A DNA stretch of 16,699 nucleotides from Ettlia oleoabundans. Taxonomy: Eukaryota > Chlorophyta > Chlorophyceae > Chlamydomonadales. Position numbers and translations under genes: made by a program. The first letter of the stretch is position 1, and every line of letters starts with the position of its first letter. The stretch is from the NCBI GenBank assembly GCA_019693395.1, contig JAAMXP010001760.1:6116-22814 (forward strand), in the 5' to 3' direction. The notes below the pieces were generated by a model that searched no databases, was not told where the DNA came from, and saw only the letters and a list, made by a program, of their open reading frames with translations. Of this stretch, positions 1-10,400 are shown in pieces.

Positions 1-720
1 CGGGGCAGGTTGCAAGCCAGGCGCTTGACCAACAATGCCTTCGGTTTGTTTAGGGTGCTGCAACACGCATCGATTTGTAGAATCTTACAAAGCTGCTCAG
101 GATGAAGATGGAAAGAGGGCTGTTCTCTGCTGACAGGATATCAAACAATAGCCTGCTGCTAGCTGCTGTCACTTGAGCAGCACTACTGAACTGCATTAGC
201 AAACAGTCACTGATCAACTTCTGCCCCCCTTAAGCCATGTGACAGTGCAGGCCGCCTCCACGTCATTTATCTGTCGCAAAAGTACACAGCTGCCGGTCTG
301 GCGCCTGCCAGGTCACCCCACGCGGCTGACGTGGGAGGGCGCCCGTCATCGCCCAAACCCTCGGGTGCTCATGAGAGCGCTCACAGGGGAGGGAAGCCTA
401 CCACCAACAAACCCTTGCATCCTGCCAGTGTGACACAGCAGCTAGTGACGGGAGGGTGGGGGCGCAGGGCTCAGCAAGGGGAGGTTACCTTACCCACAAC
501 CCAGCGAGGGTGTGGGGATATGAGTCAAGGGCTGATCAGAAAGGGGATACCGGCATTGCTTCACACACTGCAAGTTTGCATCTGTCCTCCTCACAAGGCA
601 CCTTATTGCAAGGGGATTGATCATATCCAGCCCACTGTTTCTTTGTCTAGCAACATGTCTTGCAACTTAGTTTGTAAGAGAAACCGTGGGCTGTTGCCAG
701 AAGCCAGCTGCCATTACCCG
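1..720. other. Non-coding stretch downstream of the kinesin gene
   Basis: No coding region is supported here. The stretch lies beyond the kinesin stop codon at 721-723 (minus strand) and probably contains that gene's 3' untranslated region followed by intergenic DNA. Plus-strand open frames (for example 331-900) have no recognisable domain, run antisense through the kinesin last exon, and have Pro/His/Ser-rich content typical of chance frames. A TGTAA on the minus strand at 85-89 is a possible poly(A) signal. Confidence 0.6.
85..89 (-). promoter_or_regulatory. Possible poly(A) signal (TGTAA) of the kinesin gene
   Basis: The minus strand reads TGTAA here, the near-upstream poly(A) element known in chlorophyte nuclear genes. 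It would imply a 3' UTR of about 630 bases. It is the only minus-strand copy I found between the stop codon and the window edge, but a five-base match can easily be chance. Confidence 0.3.
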
Positions 721-3700
721 CTACGACTTTGCTCCAGCAAACAGGCCCATCACCCTCCGCCTGCACTGCCGCTCCACCTGTTGGACGCGCTGCTGGTCCT
801 GCTCCCTGCGCCGCCTCTCTTCCATCTCACGCAACACCTGCACACTCATCACACGGATGGATGGCGCCAGCAGGGGACCATGGTAGGCCCGTGCATGTGA
901 CCTCGTCCACAAACATTGCTGCCATCTGCTAAATGAATTGCATGTTGCCAGTCATTTTTGGCTGTAAAAGCAAGAAGGCGGGCAGTAGCCACATTACACG
1001 TCAGCAGTGCCGCGACCTGCTTGCGAGGCTGGCACACTATAACGGATCCACACTGGCTGCACCCATGCCTGCCATCCGTGCATCTATGCACTGCCAGCCT
1101 GCACGAAAGCTCAAAGTGTGCCAGAGCAGCAAACACAGACGGCAGGCGCCCACCTCCTTGTTGGCGCTGATCAGGCGCTTCACGCCGGCTTTCACTGCAG
1201 CAGCCTTGGCGTTCTGCAGGCCCGCCAGCTCATCAGTAGTCTGGGTCAGCTCCCGCTGCAGCTGCGCCACCTCCCCCTCCCGCTGCCGAAGGGCGATCTT
1301 CAGCTCGGCATACTCCTCCCGCAGCTGGCTTGCCCACTGCTGCTCGGGTTGATGCCGCTGCTGGGCCTGCTGGTGGTACTGCGGAGCGTGGAGGAAGGCA
1401 ACAAGGAGGACTTTCTGGGTAGCACGTTTGGAGTTCAAAGCTGCGCTTTGAACCTTTGGGAATTGCCACCTGGCGCGGAGTCTCTGCTTCAGCTGCTGCA
1501 CAGCACAGCGCTTTCTTTGCTGAAGCCCTGCTGGACTCCCTCAAAGCACTACAGCAATGCAGCGACACCCGTGGAAGGAACAGCCATTAAAGCCGCACAT
1601 CTACGACTGATGCTTAAACTCAAAATCATGTCTTGCCTGCTGCGCAGCGCATGCAGCATGGTTGGAGTCCGCTGAGGGGTGAGGCATCCGGGGCTGGCGC
1701 AGCCTCAACCTGTCCGCCAGCGACAGCTCCTGCTCCTCTTGCCCTTCCTCCTCCTGCTGCCTTTCCTCATGCTGCTGCTCTTCTGAAGGATCATGCACCT
1801 GCCCTCTATGCTCCTGCTCTCCATCCTGCCGTTGCAGCGCCTGCTCCTCATCATCGTTATCAATGACCACCACCTCCTCCTCCTGTGTCTGCACCAGACA
1901 CTGAGATCTAGCCTTGTGTTGTTCAAGTTGCTGCTGCGCTGCTGTAAGGGTGGCTCGTAGGCCTGCCGCCTCTCCATGAGCTGCTGCTGCTGCACCCTCC
2001 AACTGCCGCCGCTTGGCAACCTCATCTGCCAGCTGCTGCTGCTGCTGCTGCTGGGCTTGCTGCTCCGCCAGCTGCTGCTGCAAGTGTTGAGCTTGTTGCA
2101 GCGCCAGCTGCTGCTCCTCACGCTCCTCTGCTAGTTGCTGCTCCAACCGCTGCCTTGCTTGCTCGGCAGCATCACTTCGCTCCTTGCACACAATCAGCAG
2201 CAGTTATAAGCAAGTTGATCGGCAGCTGCTATGCATCCAGCAGGACGACAAATGGCCAGCTACGATTACAGAACAAGGTAAATGCGATCAGCCGTTTTAG
2301 AGAATCTGGATACTGGCTGGTTGGGAAGCGGCCCTACCTCTCAGCCTCAGCCTGACTGAAGAGCCGCTGCGCCTCCCGCTGCGCCGCTTCCAGCAGCCTC
2401 TTGGCTTCTTCCAGCTTCCCAGCAGCCGCCGCCAGCTGCCTCTCAGCGTATATCAGCTTCTCTGTAGTTGCCAGCACCTTCGCCTCAGCATCCGTCGCTC
2501 GCCGCTCCAGCGCTGCTTCATGCTGGGCGCCAGCTGCTGCCGCAAGCTCCCGTATCTGGCTCGCCTCTGCTGCCAACTGCGCCTGCTGCTGCTGAGTCAA
2601 CTGCAGCGTCTGGGCTTCGTGCAAAAGACGGTGCTCCAGCTGCAGAATCTGCTGCTCGAGATTCCTGCGGTCGCGCCTGCACCCAGTCCGAGACAGCAGG
2701 GCGGAAGAGGGCTTGGGGGCGAATTAAGTGTAAGCCCCAGTGGCACATACAGACACACCCCTGTAACGGTGGTGCAAATGTAGTCATATTTCACAAGAAA
2801 GCACAAGCAAGGCCAAGTCAGGCAAGCTGCCTATCCAGCCATGTGGTGCACCCCTGCCTGCTGATCTGACCTCTCAAGCTCCAAGTCGGTGAGCAGCCGC
2901 TGCTTCTCCTCCCGTTCAGTAGCCAACCCATGCCGAGCCTCCGCTGCGTCACTGGCCAACCGCTGAAGCTCTGCCTCTTGCTGCATTTCCCGCAGGGGAG
3001 CAGCCAAGAGCTTGTCAGACAGGGCGTTTGCTAAAGCATGGTGGCAGGGTAAGGACTGGTGTGTTCCTTTCACTTGTAGACAGCACAAGCGAGACCCGTG
3101 GACTGAGCTTGGGCATGGGGGTCACACCATGCCACAAGGCTTGCCTGGTTCAACTGGTGTGCCATGCCCTGCCGCTCTGCCTCCACCTCTGCTGCCTTTG
3201 CCTTCAACCTGCTCCATGGGGAAGAAAGGCTAACAGAGAAACGGTAAGAAAGGAACAACCGAGCTTAGGATAACCCAACAAAAAATAAGTGGAACCACCA
3301 CTTGTTAGGCTACTCTCCAGCATAGTGTGAATGGTACATCAGCCCAACCTTTCCACTTCTATTGCCAGGCTTGCAAGCTCTCTCCTTCCCTGATCCTCCA
3401 GACGCTGTTCTTCAGCAGCATGCGCAGCTGTCACGGCTGCAAACGCTGCCCTGCAGGGCCAAGGCCAAGTGTGTCTTAGAGGTCGAGGTGCTATATCCCT
3501 CCCTGGTGATACATAGACACTCCACAGATACACATGCCATACTTAGACACTCAACACAAACTTGTTACCCTTGAATGTCACACACAGAAATGGTGGGGGC
3601 AATAGTAAAAAGCTGCTGGTGAGCTGCCATCAGCGCGCCGTAAATTTGCAGCAACTGCTAAATGGCTAGATGGATGCACACCTGGCATTCTGCTCTGCCA

Positions 3701-6700
3701 CCTCGGCTGCCTCTGCACGTGCCCGCCACTCTCTAAAGCTCTGCTCCATCTGCAGCAACACGCCAGGCACCAGGGCACCAGGAAGGGTTCAACCTTCAGA
3801 CTGCAAAATATATGTTTGCCACGCTGTCCCAGCCTGCTGTCTTGCTGGGCTATAGAACAGTCAATGGACAGAACAGAAAACACAGTCCAACCTGTGCTAA
3901 ATTTTGCGCCTGCTGATTAACCAGCGCCCCCTGCCTCTTGTTGAACAGCTCAGCCAGCAGCTTCTCCCTTCCTTCCGCGCCGCCGCTGACTTCCTGGGTT
4001 GGGTCCAAAGCGTGAGCTGCGGCTGCCCTGTCGCTAGCTAGGCTTGTGCCAGGGCACCATGTGTCCCGCCGGTTCTCCTTGTGGCGCTTGGTTGCCTGCC
4101 TGCCTGGGCTGTGCTCGCCTTTGGCCAGCATCAGGCGCTCAATGTTGAGTGCCTTGCGCTGCAGTAATTGCAAGCCGAGAAACAGGTCAACCAGCAGGGT
4201 GGCCGGGTGCGTGACAAGGGCAAGCAGGGAAGACTGGTGTGGATGCTTGACGTGGGAAACATGATGCTGGGCGCTCCCTGTAAGGTACTCTTGCTTGAAT
4301 GCATGCAGCACGGGAAAGCTTATGATGCAGAAACAAACAACCACCGACTCGGGCCATACCTGCGCCCGCTCTCGTTCCTTCTCCGCCTCCACTTTGGCGC
4401 CCCTCTCGGCCTCCAGCTGCCGTTGCATGCGGTCACGGTCCTCGTCCCTGCGCAGAAGCTCAGCCCGCAGCCGGCTGACCTCCTCCTCTATGCACGTGTT
4501 GCTGCAATGAGGAATCGATTGCAAGATGCGAGGTTAAAGTGGGCTAGCAGCCAAGGCAAAGGCACGATGCAGCACGGCGTGCGCAGCGTGCATGGCGCAG
4601 CATGGGGCACCATGCCAACCCAGCGGAGTATAAGTCCTTTGCTCAAGCAATGTGAATTGCAAAGAACAAAATTTGCACCGTTCACGCCAGCATCCTGGCT
4701 CAGCACCGCAGGGTGCCCTGCAGGGCGCTATCCCGCCCTTGCATGCCAGGACTGGATATGCAAAGGCACTCTGTGGCAGAACTCACCAAGCGACATGCGG
4801 TTTGTGCTACCCTGCCCTACCCTACCCTACCCTGCCCCACCACCCACCCACCCAGCGGCCTCCAGCTCTTTCCTCAGCGCCTCGATCTCCTTGGCCTGCC
4901 GCTTGAGCAGCGCCGCATCGGTGGACACCTCGTTGATTGTGGCATGATTGACCACCTGCTTTGCGCGACAGGCAAAGCGCAGCGTACTGCATGGGAATGC
5001 ACCGGGAGGGGGCGAAGGAAAGACAAATGGTGATGAGGCTGACGACACCAAATGACGATCGTGAAAGCCCTCCGGCGCTACAGTTTCTTGAGAGTGCAGC
5101 AGACACTACTGGGGCACAGCAATGCTCCGCTTGAAGAGACAAAGGAGTGAAACAGGCTATTTGAAAGCAAAGCTGGCAGTTCCAGCGCGCCTGCGCGTCT
5201 CCTCCACATGGACCACCGCCGGGGTGCACGCACAGACGATGGCGGTCTTGGCGTTGCCACCTAGGCTTGGTTGCAGGATGCGAGTGAGCTGGGAGTCGCG
5301 GTACGGGGTATGCCCCCCTGCGGTACGGGTACGATGGGTCCATTTTAGTAGGCTGGTAATAATCCAGCCGGAAACTGGGGCACAAGGTAACCATAGTAAT
5401 GTGCAAGCACAGTAGAAACAAGATGGAGGGCAACAGCACCACAGACAAGTGTCGGGGCATGGAGCGCATCAATGGTTGATCATTAAAAATAGCATCAATG
5501 ACACAACTGCCGCACCGGACGGCTCCTTGCGGGTGCTCAGCTTGTTTATGACTGTGCCTAGTGCAGTCAGGCTCTGGTTGATGAACACTCCCTCCTTTAT
5601 TCGCTGACCGTCTGCTCCCGTCTTGGCGACTCGCTCGCTGCCGGCCAGGTCCACCAGAGTCAATGTGGACACACGCACGGCGTCATGGCCCTGGTCCAGC
5701 GTGCAGAACAGGGAGCAGGGCACGGCTTAGGGGACGCAGAGGGGTGCCGCCAGAGGTGCATCATGCCATACCAATCTGCTAACTGGACTAAGTGGCCTGT
5801 CAGTTGTGGTGTGGTGTGGTGTGGTGTGGTGTGGTGTGGTGTGGTGTGGTGTGGTGTGGTGTGGTGTGGTGTGGTGCGGTGTGGTGTGATGTGGTGTTAT
5901 GTGATCTTTGAAGGAGGGGCAAAGGTGGGCCCCAATATCCGGGACCCCACTTAATCTGCCATACCTGGGCAGTGACGGCACACTCAGCTTGCAAGTGGGA
6001 CTCCACCACAAGGCGGAAGATGGTGTGCGAGCGGCTGCTATGCTCATTCATCTTGGTTTTCCCAAAGTGGCGGTGCCGCTCGCCAGCCTCCAAAAGCTCC
6101 AACACCTGAGCGGCACGCAGGTGGGTAGAGAGTGGGCTTGCCAGCACTAGAGTGGTCGCGATTGGCATGGGAGTATAGGATTATGTAAGGCATCAGGAAC
6201 GTCAACATCCATTGCTTTACAACTGCGAAGGGCATGCCCCCCACCACAAGCCGGACCAGGAGCACCACCATGCCGCCAGCCATCAGCGCCCCCACCCTAC
6301 CTCCTCTGGTCTCCTGACGATGTCCTCTCGCAGCCCCTCCACGTAAACCCCTCGCTCTCTGGTCTCGCGTATCGCCAGCTTCTTGTTGGCTGGGGCCAGC
6401 AGGTCATTGATCTCCTCGTTGTACAGCTGTGGTACAAAGTACAATTCAACTTGGAAGGATCAGGCAGTGCAAATGTGTGGGTGCAGCTCGGAACAGGAAT
6501 TGAACAGCCAGACTAATTGGAAAGCGTTGTGGTACGCCGACTGACCAGCAACACGTGGGCCGCAAGAAATGCAACGCCCCTCTCCATCTGTCCCCAACTG
6601 TGACACCGCTCTTTCAGTCAATATTTCAGGTTTGCATTGGAACTAGGCTCCCACACAGCATGCGATAGGGAGCCTTGCCAGACCTGCAGACCCACCTCCA

Positions 6701-7211
6701 TGTAAGAAACTCGCAGCAGGAACTCACGGTCCCCACAGGCAGCCGTGAGCTGGAACAGCTCCCGCACTGCCAGAGGGATGATCCCTGGCTCCTCCGCAGT
6801 GCCCTTCATTGTGTGTGTTTTCCCGGAACTGGTCTGGCCGTAAGCGAGTACTGTGGAGTTGAAACCATCAAGCACTTGGCAGATGAGGGCTTGGGTAGTG
6901 GCGGCATATATGGCGGCGGTGGTGTGGCTGGCAGAAAAGATGGCGTCAAGACGATAGGGTTCATGAGACGCACGCGCCTGTGTGGCGGGGTCCACTGGAT
7001 ACAGAGCATTGCCCTTCTCGATCCATGCCAAACCGTGGCCCTGCTCGGCATCGTTCAGCGGCCGCACGCGCACGTATACGCTGCAGAAAAGTGCACGCGC
7101 AAAGCAGCGGCAGCATCGGCGGGCCCTGAGCGGTGGTGTGTTGCCTCGGCGGCTAGCAGAATGGTGAGTATGTGCGGGAGCGGCACCTCACCTGACGTTT
7201 TCTGCACCCAT
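721..7211 (-). CDS. KIN7: Kinesin-7 (CENP-E-like) motor protein, 18 exons, about 1065 aa
   Basis: Plus-end-type microtubule motor with an N-terminal motor domain and a long coiled-coil tail. Exons (minus strand): 7192-7211, 6696-7080, 6301-6426, 5965-6105, 5516-5690, 5191-5317, 4852-4986, 4360-4501, 3892-4158, 3682-3749, 3349-3450, 3145-3208, 2871-3055, 2338-2676, 1637-2174, 1454-1495, 1154-1378, 721-837. The 20-base first exon joins in frame to give [17 protein letters not shown]. Motor landmarks: P-loop [11 protein letters not shown] (about residue 88), YNEEINDLL, switch I NEHSSRSH (about 197), switch [11 protein letters not shown] (about 236), and [19 protein letters not shown]. The neck, [17 protein letters not shown], is the CENP-E/kinesin-7 signature. 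After about residue 345 the protein is Glu/Gln/Ala/Arg-rich coiled coil with a Gln run and an acidic patch, ending in a basic segment. At about 1065 aa it is much shorter than vertebrate CENP-E (about 2,700). Motor exons are firm. Exons 12-13 and 15-16 rely on GC donors, and exon 16 (42 bases) is the weakest. Confidence 0.92.
1496..1636 (-). other. Candidate GC-AG intron 15 of the kinesin gene
   Basis: The exon end reads CAG|GCAAGA on the minus strand, which pairs well with U1 apart from the +2 C. It is phase 0 and joins to CAG|CAGCTGAAG in frame. Without splicing the frame runs to a stop at 1601, losing two further coiled-coil exons and a basic C-terminus that continue the same composition. 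An alternative is direct joining to the exon at 1378, which is also phase 0. Confidence 0.55.
1844..1873 (-). other. SUMO-interaction-like motif in the kinesin tail
   Basis: Codons for [10 protein letters not shown] (about residues 860-869 of the model), preceded by three Glu. A hydrophobic V/I core flanked by acidic residues fits the SIM consensus. It interrupts otherwise Gln-rich coiled coil. Confidence 0.5.
2033..2053 (-). repeat. (CAG)7 polyglutamine run in kinesin exon 15
   Basis: Seven pure CAG codons on the coding strand give seven consecutive Gln inside a Gln-rich coiled-coil stretch. The surrounding 150 bases hold many further CAG codons. It is a pure trinucleotide tract and so a likely length-variable site. 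Confidence 0.85.
3056..3144 (-). other. Candidate GC-AG intron 12 of the kinesin gene
   Basis: Exon 12 ends AACCAG|GCAAGC and exon 13 begins after ACACACCAG, both phase 0. The nearest GT alternative (after CTT, nine bases further on) is a much poorer donor match. The coiled-coil frame continues on both sides. Confidence 0.55.
4072..4110 (-). other. CDK-site plus KEN-box cluster in kinesin exon 9
   Basis: Exon 9 encodes [15 protein letters not shown] (about residues 434-448): a full CDK consensus (S-P-x-R) ten residues before a KEN box, in a basic, coil-breaking linker between coiled-coil segments. Both motifs are short and can arise by chance. Confidence 0.4.
4801..4853 (-). repeat. Telomere-like G-rich tract on the 5' splice site of kinesin intron 7
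   Basis: On the coding strand nine G-runs of three or more follow one another, first as GGGT units, then as GGGTA units. The first run straddles the exon 7/intron 7 boundary (GCTGG|GTGGGT). The tract is intronic and has intact coding exons on both sides, so it is not a chromosome end. Confidence 0.85.
4987..5190 (-). other. GC-AG intron 6 of the kinesin gene
   Basis: Exon 6 ends GAGACGCGCAG and the intron begins GCGCGC. The acceptor is CATGCAG|T. Joining restores [18 protein letters not shown], the invariant end of the kinesin motor core. No GT in the neighbourhood gives this frame, so the non-canonical donor is strongly supported by protein conservation. Confidence 0.85.
5806..5905 (+). repeat. 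(GTGGT)n pentanucleotide microsatellite in kinesin intron 4
   Basis: Sixteen consecutive GTGGT units (one is GCGGT) from 5806 to 5885, followed by degenerate units GTGAT, GTGGT, GTTAT, GTGAT. It lies inside the intron 5691-5964. The kinesin transcript would carry it as an ACCAC repeat. Confidence 0.95.
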
Positions 7212-7483
7212 GAGCAGCCAAGACCAAAGGCGGTTGCCCGTCGACAGATGGAGTCGAGTGTTACCGCACCGTGCTCCTGGGGAGACACATGGTCTCTAAG
7301 CAATGCCCAGAACGATGACGGCCTCAGGCGGTGTCCTATACCAGGCCACTCTGGCATGTACTACAGCTGACTTGAATCAAGCGATTGCAACGCTGATGAG
7401 ACCCATTTGTAACAGTAGTGTTGTCTGACTTTACCGGAATGCCCCGATCGGTGGGGTTTCGGTGTTGACAGTAAGCGCTGGCC
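7212..7483. promoter_or_regulatory. Shared 272-bp region between the kinesin-7 and ATG16 start codons
   Basis: The two start codons face away from each other across this stretch, so it must hold both 5' UTRs and probably a bidirectional promoter. I see no clear TATA box and no coding potential. A near-palindrome, CTTGAATCAAG, lies around 7373-7383. Confidence 0.7.
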
Positions 7484-10400
7484 ATGGAGGTGGCGGTGAC
7501 GCCAGAGATCATCCAGAATGTGTTCCGACAGCTGAGCACGCGTAATGCGCAGCATCGGGATGCATTTGCGGACATTGTCGCCGACTACCAGGCCTGTCTG
7601 CAGCATTGCAGGGAACTGCAGGTGACTCGTGCTCACTGTATGTGTTTGAACATGTTGAATATGTACTCAGCCTGCCAGGCGCAAGCACAGCCACGTTGCC
7701 CTGCAAACCCTGCAGGTCCGCAACGCTCAGCTGGACAAGGAGGCGTCGGAGCTGCGCCTCGAGAATGAGACACTGCTGCACAGCGTAGAGGAGCACAAAC
7801 GCAGCGCTGTGCTGAGCTCTCAGGTGATTGGCGGCAGTCCACTGCTGCCCGCCGCCAGCTCCCCCTACCCTTGTGAAACATCTGAGGTTCTTAGAACTAC
7901 GTCTTTCCCAATGTTTCTACGTACAGTATACTGCATTGGAAGCAAGAGCACAGCAGTTGCAAGAGGAGTTGACTGCAGCGTACAAGGAAAAGGCGGGGCT
8001 CGCGGAACAGTCGCTTCAGGCCACGCGTCAGCTGCAGGTGCGGCCTGCTGCCGCAACTCCTTTTGCATGACTCGTGCCAGCCAGCCTGTATTGACGTCTG
8101 TCGCTAATGCCCTAACAACAGGCAAGGCCGTACCACTGGCATTCAGTGTAACTTGTGTTGAGCACTGAGCTACAACTTCACGGCAGGAATGCCCTGCGGT
8201 CTTCAATGCTAGCGAGTCGGCGTGTTTGCCTTCTGTCACCGCTGCTGCCAAGCCTTGCACCACATCGTATGTTTCCTCACCGTGTCTGTCCAACCATCTC
8301 CCATGCAGGTGGTGCGCGACATCAATGAGCGGCAGGCCAATGAGCTGACAGATGCAGCAGAGGAAGCGAGAAAGCTGAGGGAGCAGGTGAGACCCAGCCC
8401 GGGCCCATTGCTTCTACTGTTCCAGTGCTATCTAGGCGGGGCCTAGCATGGTCGTGCTGAGAGCGGCATCATCAAGTGCTATGCGCTGCAAGCACATCCT
8501 ATACACTTGCCTACAGTGTTTGACTCAACCTTTCATGTCCATCCTGGCTCTGGTGCACCCCCATGCAGGTCCGGGAGCTGAGGGGGCAGGTGGAGCATTA
8601 TCGCGAGGCGCATTCGACGGTCAGCCGCGAGATGGAGGCAAGTGCTACCTGGCAGCATTGAACACACTTAGCAAGTTTGATAGCACAGGGATTTATGCAG
8701 GCCAGCATTGGTACCAGGTACAGCATCAGCGTTCTCATCCGCGGATTCCACCCTAACCTTGGCATGGCGTGCCGCCCCTTCTTCGTGCTCCCCTGCAGGC
8801 ACGGCTACAAGAGGCTCAAGCCGCTAGCGCCCGAACAGCGGCGCTGGAGGTGGAAAGCGCGGAGCTGGTGCGGCGCATCATAGAGATGAAGGACCGAGAG
8901 GCGGATCGCATGAACGAGATGAACCGACAGGAGGCGGAGACGGTGGGTGCTGAGCTGTCTCACCTGCCGCTCATTTAGATTGTGCGACAAGGCATCAAGT
9001 GATTAGGCTTTGTTCACACGGCCTGCATCGTTCTTCAACTGTCTGTAAGTCGTGCAAGCATGAAAGCAGTTTTTGTCTCCTGAACAACAATGAGAGTTGC
9101 GACAACCTGAGTGGCCGCCATATGCCCCTATGTCGCACGTTTCACGAAGCACACATGCACAACTGCTGTTGTCTTCCTGCCCACAGCTGTCCAAAGCGCG
9201 GCAGGAGGCGGCAGCAATTCTATCTGAGGCGCGATCCAAGGTCCTGAAGTTGGCGTCGAGACGGCCTTCAGAGGCGGCAGAGTCGGTGGATGCTTCGCTG
9301 AGAAGCCTCAGCCTGGCAGACAGCGCAGAGGCGGAGCGCCCCAGCACCGTGCTGAAGAGGTGAGTCGGCGGAGTGGCAAGGTGAAGCGGTGGCGACTTCT
9401 GGCGGTTAGGAGCCCTGGTATGCATGGATGGTGCGGAATACCTTGGAGATGAAGCTTCTGAGATATTTTGAGCACCTTGAAGTTTTCGCCCATGGCAAGC
9501 TGCACCGGCCATACTGTGGCGCGCCGGTTTGGCAACCTCAACCTGAATGCCCCTGAGCTTGCTCCTATTCCAGCCATTGTTGCTTTGCTGGGCATTCTAC
9601 ATGTGCCCGCTGCTCATGCATGAACTTGAGAACCACCTTTCTGCCATCTGCAGTGTGCCAGCCCATGAAGGAGGCTGCTACGGTCTGGCATTCAGTCGCA
9701 CCGGCCTGCTGCTGGCCAGCGGTGGCGCCGACAAGACCGTGAAGCTTTGGGAGCCCTCCTCTGCCACGCAGACCACCACACTGCATGTAAGGCCGCTGCC
9801 ACAAGCAGCACAGCTTCAGCCAAGCTGGGCTGCTATGCCGCCACTGGCTAAGGTCGCGTACTCTGTTGCTGGGCATCAAGTCAAAATAAGTCCCGTCCCC
9901 GCCTCCCAGATTATATAAGCTTATCCGGTCGGTGGACGCTTCATTGTTTGGCTACCTGGCTGTGCAGGGTGCGTTTGAGGGCATCAATGCCGTGGCCTTC
10001 ACCTCAGATTCCAAGCTTGTGCTGGCAGCGGAGAATAACAAGGTGGGCACAGATCATACAGGAGTGACGCCCGACGCCCCGGGGCAACATTAGGGATTGC
10101 TGGGCCCACTAGGCTCAGCTAGGTTGAAGCCAGTTGGTGGGTGCGTTTGTTCGTAAGCAGGGGCCAACTGCCGGCTGTGGTGTGCCCACCTGCAGCATAA
10201 GTGCTTAAAAGTGCCCGCCCGGGCTCTGCTGCCTGACAAACGTAATTTATAACTGAGTACTGCGAGGCATCCAAGAAATAAGAGTATGAATGTTTTGCAC
10301 CCCCTTATTTACAGGCGGTGAGAGCCTGGGACGTCAGCACTGGTCGCCTGCGCATGTCGCTGACGGGCCATGCCGGCAAGGTCATGGGGTTGGCCTGCAG

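Noticed and set aside
673..677. Plus-strand TGTAA as a poly(A) signal for an upstream plus-strand gene
   Set aside because: No plus-strand gene is visible in the first 672 bases, so it is probably chance.
331..900. 189-codon plus-strand open frame
   Set aside because: It overlaps the kinesin C-terminal exon in antisense, has no domain and no visible gene context.
4787..4806. Possible 20-base microexon inside kinesin intron 7, with a strong GTGAGT donor
   Set aside because: Direct joining of exon 7 to exon 8 already keeps phase and coiled-coil composition; this segment needs a weak GGTAG acceptor and a shifted upstream donor.
4801..4853. Telomere or interstitial chromosome-end sequence
   Set aside because: The repeat is short and mixed (GGGT/GGGTA), and intact kinesin exons lie on both sides.
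4168..4947. 259-codon plus-strand open frame
   Set aside because: It runs antisense across kinesin exons 7-9 and their introns, has no recognisable domain, and includes the translated C-rich intronic repeat.
5806..5905. CRISPR-like or regulatory direct repeat array
   Set aside because: The units are five bases with no spacers; it is a simple microsatellite in an intron.
8638..8644. Canonical GT donor four bases after the GC donor of ATG16 exon 5
   Set aside because: Its use puts the next exon in a frame with an early stop and loses the coiled-coil sequence.
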